A stretch of DNA of 8,176 nucleotides from Gemmatimonadaceae bacterium (lineage in GTDB: Bacteria > Gemmatimonadota > Gemmatimonadetes > Gemmatimonadales > Gemmatimonadaceae), in NCBI GenBank assembly GCA_013816695.1, contig JACDDZ010000065.1:1-8176 (forward strand). Direction: 5' to 3'. The notes under the pieces were generated by a model, which worked only from the letters and a program-made list of their open reading frames with translations, did not search any database and was not told the origin of the DNA. Every line of letters begins with the position of its first letter. The first letter of the stretch is position 1. Shown here in pieces: positions 1-6,011 of the stretch. The position numbers were made by a program, and so were the translations under genes.

Positions 1-152
1 GTAGGCAGGTACGCGATGAGATCGTAGCGGCGGGAATAAAGGTTGGCAGCTTCACCCAGTTTGTATCCGGCAACGCCAAGAACGGCGAGCGCAACGAGAA
101 CCATTGCGCCCACCTTGAGCTGGTCGACGGTAATGAAAGTTGACCGTTTCAA
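1..152 (-). CDS. mlaD: MCE/MlaD family lipid-transport protein, N-terminal part only
   Basis: This is the first 50 codons of an MlaD-like protein; the rest lies beyond the left edge. MlaD proteins sit in the inner membrane facing the periplasm, form a hexameric MCE ring, and carry phospholipid to or from the MlaFE ABC transporter. The visible part has a short basic N-terminus (KRSTFITVDQLKVG), one hydrophobic anchor at residues about 15-30 (AMVLVALAVLGVAGY), a linker, and the first strand of the MCE domain (YDLIAYLP, residues 43-50). The start is TTG at 152-150, directly after the TAA stop of mlaF with no bases between. A G-rich stretch in the last mlaF codons, about 7 bases upstream, can serve as ribosome binding site. 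The first in-frame ATG, at codon 17, would cut into the anchor, so TTG is preferred. Family seen from sequence; the direction of lipid flow is unknown. Confidence 0.82.
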   Translation of the reverse strand, partial: MKRSTFITVDQLKVGAMVLVALAVLGVAGYKLGEAANLYSRRYDLIAYLP

Positions 153-1034
153 TTAAAAACCCCCCAGGAAATCCTGCAGGTACTTATCGTCGCTTGAAGC
201 CATGTCCTCGGGGGAGCCAAAGAAAACAATCTTGCGCTGGGCCAGCACTGCAATCTTACTCGCCATGCGGAATGCAGAGCGAATATCGTGCGAGACTACC
301 ACACTAGTTGCGCTCAATTCACGCTGAAGCTTCATGATAAGGTGCGTAATCGTTGCAGTGGTGAGGGGATCGAGTCCGGAGGTGGGCTCGTCGTACAGCA
401 TTATCTTGGGATTATTGGCCATTCCGCGGGCCACCCCGACGCGTTTCTTCATTCCGCCGGACAGCTCCGCCGGCATCTGCTCCATGACCTTATCCGGGTC
501 GAGATCCACAAACTGCAGCTTCTCCCGGACGCGCGCCTCGATCTCGTCTTCATTGAGGGCTGTGTGCTCGCGAAGCGGGTACGCAATGTTCTCATAAACA
601 GTCATCGAGTCGAAGAGCGCAGCTCCCTGAAAGACCATTCCCATCTTCTGGCGAACGTTGAGCGCATTGTTGAACGAGAGCTTGGTGATCTCCTCGCCAT
701 CGATAATGACATCACCCTGTTCAGGGACGAGCAGACGAAGCAACAGCTTGAGAATCGTTGACTTTCCGGTTCCCGACTCGCCTACTATGACAATGGTTTC
801 GCCTTCGCGCGCGACGAAGGAAACATCCTCGAGGATGGGGTTCTCGAATGCAAGCGACACGTTCTTGAGCTCAACAACCGGGCGATTGCTCTTTTTCTCC
901 GCTGCCGGACTCGTCTCATTGATTACTTCGAGCTCGTTCCTGATGGCGGTGCGTACACGCTTGTCCACTTCGGGCTTGTCGCCCTGCTGGGGGCGAGCCC
1001 CTTCACTTCCCGGTATTCGGCGCTCGTCCCTCAT
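153..1034 (-). CDS. mlaF: Mla-type ABC transporter ATP-binding protein
   Basis: This is the ATPase of the phospholipid ABC transporter; it acts as a dimer on the cytoplasmic face, bound to the MlaE permease. All ABC motifs are intact: Walker A GESGTGKST (residues 85-93), Q-loop Gln136 (VFQG), signature LSGGM (191-195), Walker B IMLYDE (211-216), D-loop SGLD (219-222) and switch His249 (SHD). The FQGAALFDSMTVYENI stretch and LSGGMKKRVG are typical of the MlaF/Ttg2A branch. The nucleotide-binding fold begins only near residue 52, so there is a charged, probably disordered extension of about 50 residues ahead of it that is absent from short homologues. The ATG start is kept because it overlaps the mlaE stop in the classic ATGA arrangement (1031-1034), and no later ATG precedes the fold. 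The 3' end abuts the mlaD start. The protein ends FLGGF. Confidence 0.93.
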   Translation of the reverse strand: MRDERRIPGSEGARPQQGDKPEVDKRVRTAIRNELEVINETSPAAEKKSNRPVVELKNVSLAFENPILEDVSFVAREGETIVIVGESGTGKSTILKLLLRLLVPEQGDVIIDGEEITKLSFNNALNVRQKMGMVFQGAALFDSMTVYENIAYPLREHTALNEDEIEARVREKLQFVDLDPDKVMEQMPAELSGGMKKRVGVARGMANNPKIMLYDEPTSGLDPLTTATITHLIMKLQRELSATSVVVSHDIRSAFRMASKIAVLAQRKIVFFGSPEDMASSDDKYLQDFLGGF

Positions 1035-1834
1035 CCCGTTAGCACCGCCAGCAGGATCTGGGTAATGAAATAGTCAACGACAAGAATAAGGATGCTCGCA
1101 CGCACAACGGTCTTCGTGGTTGCGAGCCCGACTCCCTCGGTTCCGCCGGTTGTCTTGAGCCCGTAGTGACACCCGGTCAACGCTATGATCGCGCCGAATA
1201 CCAGGGGCTTGGTGATTCCATGTACAAAGTCGTTCGGGATGTAGCGAAAGAGAAATCCCCCGGCGGCGATCTGCTCGAAGACGGTTCTCCAGTAGAGCGA
1301 AGTGGGAATGCCAACATAAGCTGAAGCGATGACACTTCCGCCAAGGAGGCCAGCGAAATCATTGATCACAGTCAGCGTAGGGACCATTACCAGGGCAGCG
1401 ATCAGCCGCGGCGTCACGAGCTTCTTGATCGGGTCAGTTCCAAGTGTGTTGAGCGCATCGATCTGCTCCGTAACTCGCATTGATCCGAGCTGGGCGGCGA
1501 TTCCGGAGCCAACGCGGCCCGCGACCATCAGGCCTGCCAGCACGGGGCCGAGCTCACGAATCATGGATGCGGAAACAAGCCGGCCTATGTACATGGTAGC
1601 CCCGAACGTCTTCATGATCACGGAAGCCTGGAGAGCCAGTACCATGCCCGTGAAAAAGCCGGTAAGGAGAACGATCCCCAGCGACTCGAATCCAATGGCG
1701 TTCATCTGCTGAACCACATCGTTCAGGTAGAATGGACGCGCAAACATAAAACGGATTGCGTTCCCGGCGAGGAGAAAGAACTCCTGCAGGGACGCAAGCA
1801 TGCTTCTTACTGAGTTGTTGAAGCGTTGGAGCAA
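1031..1834 (-). CDS. mlaE: MlaE-type ABC transporter permease
   Basis: This is the membrane subunit of the MCE/Mla phospholipid transporter in the inner membrane. The protein has 267 residues, the usual family size. It has an amphipathic N-terminus (about 1-35), hydrophobic segments near 50-72, 95-115, 142-172, 208-222 and 245-265, and the family hallmark RELGPVLAGLMVAGRVGSG at 93-111, followed by the MRVTEQIDAL stretch (119-128) that contacts the ATPase. The start is TTG at 1834-1832, with AAAGGA (complement of 1841-1846) six bases upstream as ribosome binding site. An ATG at 1839-1837 lies in another frame and opens only a 10-codon frame. The gene is first in the mlaE-mlaF-mlaD run and overlaps mlaF by four bases, so the three are likely cotranscribed and translationally coupled. 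The order differs from E. coli, where mlaF precedes mlaE. Confidence 0.93.
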   Translation of the reverse strand: MLQRFNNSVRSMLASLQEFFLLAGNAIRFMFARPFYLNDVVQQMNAIGFESLGIVLLTGFFTGMVLALQASVIMKTFGATMYIGRLVSASMIRELGPVLAGLMVAGRVGSGIAAQLGSMRVTEQIDALNTLGTDPIKKLVTPRLIAALVMVPTLTVINDFAGLLGGSVIASAYVGIPTSLYWRTVFEQIAAGGFLFRYIPNDFVHGITKPLVFGAIIALTGCHYGLKTTGGTEGVGLATTKTVVRASILILVVDYFITQILLAVLTG

Positions 1835-1840
1835 ATCATT

Positions 1841-1846
1841 TCCTTT
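1841..1846 (-). promoter_or_regulatory. Ribosome binding site that fixes the TTG start of mlaE
   Basis: Read on the minus strand the bases are AAAGGA, six bases before the TTG at 1834. The nearby out-of-frame ATG (1839-1837) is only one base from this motif, too close for normal initiation, and leads to a stop after 10 codons. This supports TTG as the true start. Confidence 0.6.
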
Positions 1847-1879
1847 GGCAGGCTTTGCAAAACTATGCCATTGGCAAGC
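1845..1879. promoter_or_regulatory. Possible operator in the divergent mlaE / heptose kinase intergenic region
   Basis: The 92-base gap between two divergent genes holds several related short repeats. TGCCA-T-TGGCA at 1866-1876 is a perfect inverted repeat with one central base. TTGGCAGGC (1845-1853) and TTGGCAAGC (1871-1879) are direct repeats with one mismatch, offset by 26 bases, about two and a half helical turns. TTTGCAAA (1854-1861) is an 8-base palindrome between them. Such an arrangement could bind a regulator serving both genes, but short repeats also arise by chance. I could not assign convincing -35 and -10 boxes to either direction. Confidence 0.3.
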
Positions 1880-1926
1880 GTTGTGCCCTGTTTGAGCCGC
1901 TTCGCCGCCCTTAGTTTCACCGCAGG

Positions 1927-2925
1927 ATGATCGAGACCATTAGTCGTTCACGCCTTGTCGACCTGCTGAGAGCAGGTTCCGGGAAGCGCGTCGCCATTAT
2001 CGGTGATGCGATGCTCGACGTGTACCTGCACGGTGACGTGGACCGTATTTCCCCGGAAGCGCCTGTGCCCGTGGTTCGCGTAACTGAACGGCGTGTGGCG
2101 CCCGGCGGTGCGGCAAATGTTGCTGCCAACGTTGCGGCCATCGGTGCTGTTCCAATTCTTGTTTGCGCGATTGGATCGGACCAGAATGGTGAGCGCCTGC
2201 GTGGAATGCTGGATGATCTCAGCGCGCAGACGACGGGAATGCTGGCCGTGGACCGTCCGACCACAACCAAGACCCGGATTCTCGCGCGTTCGCAGCAGGT
2301 TGTGCGTTTCGACGAAGAGAATGACGATGCCATTACCGGCAGAGAAGTAGCGCTTCTTGAACAGGCGGTGAGGGATGCCGTCGCGACCGCTGAAGCTCTC
2401 GTGCTCGAGGACTACAACAAGGGTGTGCTCGTGCCCTCCGTAATCACGTCGGCTATCGCTGCGGCACAAAAGCGCGGTATCCCGATCATCGTAGACCCGA
2501 AGTACAAGAATTTCTTTTCGTACAAGGGAGCGACGATCTTCAAGCCCAATCGCCGCGAACTCGAGGCCGCACTCGGGGCTGAAGTGGAACTGGAGCGAAC
2601 CGAAGCCCTGCCCGAGACCTTCCGCCGGCTGGGAGTCGAATATCTGCTCCTCACTCTCGGCGAACAGGGCATGGCGCTGCTTTCCGCAGATGGCGAAGTG
2701 GGCCGGATACCCACAACGGCCCGAGAAGTGTATGACGTGGTTGGCGCGGGAGATACCGTGACTGCCTACCTGGCTACAATGCTGGCGGCAGGCGCGACTC
2801 CTCCCGAGGCGGCAATCGTCGCCAACTTCGCTGCCGGAGTCGAAGTCGGAAAGCTCGGCGCAGCGACAGTCACAATTGACGAAGTAATCGAAGCCTTCGA
2901 TTCGTTCCAAATCTCCGGAATTTGA
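1927..2925 (+). CDS. rfaE1: D-glycero-beta-D-manno-heptose-7-phosphate kinase (HldE/RfaE kinase domain only)
   Basis: This is a cytoplasmic PfkB/ribokinase-fold kinase that phosphorylates heptose 7-phosphate at C1 to give the 1,7-bisphosphate, a step toward ADP-heptose for LPS inner core. The RfaE1 signature is clear: GDAMLDVY (26-33) then GDVDRISPEAPVPVV (36-50), the substrate-binding PGGAANVAANVA (59-70), EDYNKG (161-166), DPK (190-192), KPN (206-208), LTLGEQGM (242-249), and the anion hole with catalytic aspartate in GAGDTV (273-278, Asp276). At 332 residues it matches the kinase half of bifunctional HldE; the adenylyltransferase half (HldC type) is absent and must be encoded elsewhere. 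An in-frame stop at 1912-1914 makes the ATG at 1927 the earliest possible start; AGG lies unusually close, directly before it. The stop overlaps the next gene start by four bases (TTGA). Confidence 0.9.
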   Translation: MIETISRSRLVDLLRAGSGKRVAIIGDAMLDVYLHGDVDRISPEAPVPVVRVTERRVAPGGAANVAANVAAIGAVPILVCAIGSDQNGERLRGMLDDLSAQTTGMLAVDRPTTTKTRILARSQQVVRFDEENDDAITGREVALLEQAVRDAVATAEALVLEDYNKGVLVPSVITSAIAAAQKRGIPIIVDPKYKNFFSYKGATIFKPNRRELEAALGAEVELERTEALPETFRRLGVEYLLLTLGEQGMALLSADGEVGRIPTTAREVYDVVGAGDTVTAYLATMLAAGATPPEAAIVANFAAGVEVGKLGAATVTIDEVIEAFDSFQISGI

Positions 2926-3815
2926 AAACTAAAATCGCGATTTTCGCGGCACTTCTGTGCTGCGCTTCCGCCATGCCCTCGGTTGCCAGCGCGCAAATGG
3001 ATTCAGCGTACTGCAAGCCGGAAAGTTTGCTGCAGCCGCAAAGACGCGCCCTCGCCGGCGCAACATTCGTAGCCGCAAACGCGGGACTTTTCGTCTACTT
3101 CAAGAGTGCCTGGTGGTCCGGTGAAAAGGCCGAGAAGTTTTTTTTCCAGCCTGACTGGGACCAGAACTTCCGCGACCAGGACAAGTTCGGCCATTTCCTG
3201 GGCGGGTATCACCTGGCGCGAATTGGCGATGCGCTGCTCAGGGCTTCGTGCGTGTCGGAGCCGAAAGCAATCGCACTCGCAGCTACCTATGCGACCCTGT
3301 TCCAGCTGCAGATCGAGATCTTCGACGGGATGTACGCGAAGTACGGATTTTCGTATGCAGACCTGATCGCGAACACGGCGGGAATGAGCCTCGCTGTGGC
3401 GCAGCATTACCACCCACGGTTGAAGGCGTTCAAGCCGACCATCTCGTACTGGCCGACTGAAGCGCTTCACAATGGAAAGAACGGCGAACTGCGCCCCTCT
3501 TTGGATTATTCTGGGCAGACTTACTGGATTTCGACAGACGTGAACAGTCTCCTTCCGGAAGACAAGAAGCGGTACTGGCCGTCCATTGTGCGGGTGTCTG
3601 TTGGACATTCGATTACCGACTGGATCGAGCCCAATACAGGAGCAAGCATGCGGGCGCAGAGGAAAATCCTGCTGTCACTGGATCTGGACCCCGACAAACT
3701 TCCGGGTAACAATCCGGCGTGGAAGAGGGTGAAGCACACATTGAGCTACATCAGGTTCCCCGCTCCTGCGCTGCAGATTACTCCAGACCTTAAAGTCATC
3801 GGACTGTATCGTTGA
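2922..3815 (+). CDS. DUF2279 / YfiM-like exported protein
   Basis: This 297-residue exported protein most resembles the DUF2279 (YfiM) family, whose function is not established. The signal peptide covers residues 1-24 with likely cleavage after ASA; there is no lipobox cysteine at the cut, unlike predicted lipoprotein members. A hydrophobic segment follows at 44-60. The conserved core is polar residues in helices: DQDKFGHFLGGYH (85-97, with Asp87, Lys88, His91), then EIFDG (132-136), then YADLIANTAG (145-154). The part after about residue 170 (SYWPTE, DYSGQTYW, ending LKVIGLYR) looks like beta strands and may be a second domain. The start is TTG at 2922, overlapping the kinase stop as TTGA with only a weak GGA upstream, so translation probably depends on coupling. 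It shares the same TTGA overlap with the Wzi-like gene downstream. An 8-base T run lies at 3138-3145. Family call from motifs; role unknown. Confidence 0.7.
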   Translation: MKTKIAIFAALLCCASAMPSVASAQMDSAYCKPESLLQPQRRALAGATFVAANAGLFVYFKSAWWSGEKAEKFFFQPDWDQNFRDQDKFGHFLGGYHLARIGDALLRASCVSEPKAIALAATYATLFQLQIEIFDGMYAKYGFSYADLIANTAGMSLAVAQHYHPRLKAFKPTISYWPTEALHNGKNGELRPSLDYSGQTYWISTDVNSLLPEDKKRYWPSIVRVSVGHSITDWIEPNTGASMRAQRKILLSLDLDPDKLPGNNPAWKRVKHTLSYIRFPAPALQITPDLKVIGLYR

Positions 3816-5356
3816 AATCATTGAACCTGGCGGTAACTGCATTTCTATTTTGCGCGAGCCCGGTACTCGCGCAAACACGGGTTGCAACTACTCCGTACCT
3901 GCCGCTCGACGATATCGGATACACATACATCGACGCGCTCCAGGATGCGCCGGGCTTCCGCTCGCTTTCGGCGCTCGAGCGTCCCTACACTGCGGGCCAG
4001 ATACGAACTGCGCTCGATTCGGCTCTGGCGGGAAAGCCTTCGAGAATTGAACGAACTTTCCTGGATGCGTTGAGTGGCACGATCAGGAAATACGAAATGC
4101 GCCCCCCGGGAGATGATCCCGATGCACCGCGCGCCCTGTTCGATGGGGAACTTTACGGAACCGCCCAGACTTCAGGCCGTCGCGACCTGATGCTTGCCGA
4201 CACCGGCAACTCCGTTCTGGCTGCGGGCAGCCTGAGAATGATGATGGCTGGCGGGCCGATTGCTGGCGCAATAAGAGTGGAGATCGATCCGGGACTGAAC
4301 CACGATCCCGAATTTGGCGGACGGAAGGACAGAACCTTGGCCGCACGAACGCGGGACGGTTACCTGCTTGGCCGCTGGAACTATGGCGAGCTGTTTTTCG
4401 GCCGTGCCGAACGAAACTGGGGGCCGCAGGTATTCCCGGGACTGCAGCTCGGAAACTATTCGTACACATACGATCATTTTTACGGTCGGTTCGGGTCGGA
4501 CCACCTGCACTTCTCAATGGTTGCAGCGCGGCTGGAGAACTACGTCGAAGCGCCGGGCCGGGAGTCAGAGCGGTATTTCTCGATCCACAGGCTGGGCGGA
4601 CGTCTGGGGAAACTCGAGCTCGCTTTCACCGAAGCTTATTTGTACGCGGGGGTGGGCCGTGGACTCGAGTTTTCGTTAATCAATCCACTGAACGCGTTTG
4701 GCTTGTCCTGGCGGGATGAAAGTGTTGACGGGAATCTCAGCTTTGGTTTCGAGAGCTCGTTTCGCACCGATCGTCTTGGAACTTTCGCACTGCACGCTTT
4801 GATCGACGATTACCAGATCGACAAATGCGACACGACATGCAACGAGCCCTCATCGCTCGGCGTGACATTGTCGGCGGAACGGCTTCCTCTGGCTGACGGT
4901 ATCAAGGGGTTCGCAGCGTACACCCGTGTCAGCAGCCTCACTTATCGGACTCCACGCCCGGATGAGATGTATTCCGTGCATGGAATAGGACTGGGACGCG
5001 GATACAGCGACTACGACGAGTGGAGAGCTGGAGTCGACGTCGCTGCGATTCCACGGGTTCCGGTGCGGGCGTACGTGGCTTCGCGCAGGAAGGGTGAGGG
5101 AGACTATAGAAGCGCATTTCCACAGCGAACGGCGCTGGATTCCCGAAGGACACCGGGACTGTTCATTGGATCGATGACGAAGGTGACACGAGTGGGTGTG
5201 AGTGGGGGAGGATTTTTTGCGCCGGGAATCCGGGTGAATGCTGACCTGGGGTACAACTCAGTCAGTCCGGCAGTGAACGCGCTTGATATCGACAGGTCCG
5301 GGTTCGAGGGAAGGATTCGGTTTGGGTTCGAGCCGCAGTGGGGCCTAAAGTTCTAA
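3812..5356 (+). CDS. Wzi-like capsule-assembly outer-membrane beta-barrel
   Basis: This 514-residue protein is predicted to sit in the outer membrane. Residues 1-20 are a signal peptide ending VLA before Gln21. A short helical periplasmic part follows (LSALERPYTAGQIRTAL, 51-67), then from about 110 alternating beta strands to a C-terminal Phe (QWGLKF), the usual outer-membrane barrel ending. The resemblance to the Wzi capsule-assembly family rests on FGRAERNWGPQ (196-206), LQLGNYS (211-217), YFSIHRLGGRLGKLELAF (255-272) and GRGLEFSLINPLNAFG (282-297). Wzi proteins bind capsular polysaccharide at the cell surface. Two cysteines four residues apart (Cys339, Cys343) in a probable loop may form a disulfide. 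The start is TTG at 3812 inside a TTGA overlap with the upstream gene, so the two are probably coupled. The polysaccharide exporter downstream fits this role. The exact ligand is unknown, and another 14-18 strand porin-like barrel remains possible. Confidence 0.68.
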   Translation: MKSLNLAVTAFLFCASPVLAQTRVATTPYLPLDDIGYTYIDALQDAPGFRSLSALERPYTAGQIRTALDSALAGKPSRIERTFLDALSGTIRKYEMRPPGDDPDAPRALFDGELYGTAQTSGRRDLMLADTGNSVLAAGSLRMMMAGGPIAGAIRVEIDPGLNHDPEFGGRKDRTLAARTRDGYLLGRWNYGELFFGRAERNWGPQVFPGLQLGNYSYTYDHFYGRFGSDHLHFSMVAARLENYVEAPGRESERYFSIHRLGGRLGKLELAFTEAYLYAGVGRGLEFSLINPLNAFGLSWRDESVDGNLSFGFESSFRTDRLGTFALHALIDDYQIDKCDTTCNEPSSLGVTLSAERLPLADGIKGFAAYTRVSSLTYRTPRPDEMYSVHGIGLGRGYSDYDEWRAGVDVAAIPRVPVRAYVASRRKGEGDYRSAFPQRTALDSRRTPGLFIGSMTKVTRVGVSGGGFFAPGIRVNADLGYNSVSPAVNALDIDRSGFEGRIRFGFEPQWGLKF

Positions 5357-5360
5357 GCGG

Positions 5361-5792
5361 TTGAACAGCCAACTGCGGCGCACCCACGACGCAGGCCTCG
5401 CTCTCCCGTCATGGCGCAGGATTACGCGGGCATTTTGGCGAATGGCGCGGCTTCGCTGCCCCAACTGTGGCCGCGGGCCTGTGCTTACCAAGTGGAAGGC
5501 AGGTGTCAGAAAGCGGTGCCCCAGCTGCAACTTCAAATTCATGCGCAGCGATGACAACTACTTCTCAGCGCCGATGTTTTTCAACCTGTTGCTTATGGAA
5601 GCCATTTTCGCGGGGAGCTTTGCGGTTTATCTGATCCTCAAGTGGCCTGACATCAACTGGGACGCAGTGACTTACGTCGCAGCCACTGGAATGCTCGTGC
5701 TTGGGATTATGATGCAGCCGCTCGGAAAAGTTGCCTGGCTCACATTCGACGTTTTGATCCGGCCTGTGACGGAAGAAGAGTGCATCGGATAG
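5361..5792 (+). CDS. DUF983 family zinc-ribbon membrane protein
   Basis: This small inner-membrane protein has 143 residues and no established function. A zinc ribbon formed by CPNC (Cys33, Cys36) and CPSC (Cys53, Cys56) is followed by a SDDNYFSAPMFFN stretch and two hydrophobic segments at about 71-93 and 103-122, ending in a short charged tail (TEEECIG). This is the DUF983 layout. The start is uncertain. TTG at 5361, four bases after the barrel gene stop, gives the longest form, while ATG at 5442 (residue 28) would start six residues before the ribbon. TTG is chosen because of the close spacing and the common TTG use in this run. It is last in the four-gene run; a likely tRNA promoter follows 10 bases after its stop. 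Confidence 0.8.
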   Translation: MNSQLRRTHDAGLALPSWRRITRAFWRMARLRCPNCGRGPVLTKWKAGVRKRCPSCNFKFMRSDDNYFSAPMFFNLLLMEAIFAGSFAVYLILKWPDINWDAVTYVAATGMLVLGIMMQPLGKVAWLTFDVLIRPVTEEECIG

Positions 5793-5802
5793 GCAAACTT
5801 TC

Positions 5803-5817
5803 TATATTGAGGCGCCC
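5803..5817 (+). promoter_or_regulatory. Likely tRNA promoter: -10 box and GC-rich discriminator
   Basis: TATATT at 5803-5808 is close to the -10 consensus and is followed by the GC-rich GGCGCCC, as often seen at stable-RNA promoters under growth-rate or stringent control. The -35 region, near 5780-5786 inside the end of the DUF983 gene, is weak. A start near 5815 would give almost no leader before the tRNA. Confidence 0.4.
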
Positions 5818-5891
<74 letters not shown>

Positions 5892-6011
5892 TACGAACTG
5901 ATTTCTAGTTTAGTTAGTCCATCCTTCATTTTTCCTGGGCATTGCGGGCTCTTTTGCCGTGCCGCGCGTGTATTAGCAGGGAACGTTCTACAAACCATTT
6001 ACTTTCGCCCG
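5892..6011. other. Spacer between the tRNA and the exporter gene
   Basis: This 120-base stretch is AT-rich near the tRNA and GC-richer later. I see no strong terminator: AACT (5896-5899) and AGTT (5907-5910) could form only a 4-base stem, and the T run at 5929-5933 has no stem directly before it. I could not place a convincing promoter or ribosome binding site for the downstream gene, although one should lie here. Confidence 0.5.

Noticed and set aside
288..761. Plus-strand open frame of 157 codons opposite mlaF
   Set aside because: It is a mirror of the conserved ATPase core; mlaF motifs fully explain the stretch.
1856..1870. Sigma-54-like promoter on the minus strand upstream of mlaE (TGGCA and TTGCA elements)
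   Set aside because: The spacing between the GG and GC elements is nine bases instead of the strict ten, and the -24 element lacks the usual CG after TGGCA.
1948..2910. Open frame of 320 codons on the minus strand covering nearly all of the heptose kinase gene
   Set aside because: The plus-strand kinase has all family motifs. The antisense product is rich in His, Arg, Cys and Ser with no recognisable domain, as expected from the mirror of a GC-rich gene.
5896..5933. Possible intrinsic terminator after the tRNA
   Set aside because: The stem would be four AT-rich pairs, and the T run is about 20 bases away from it, so it does not form a standard terminator.
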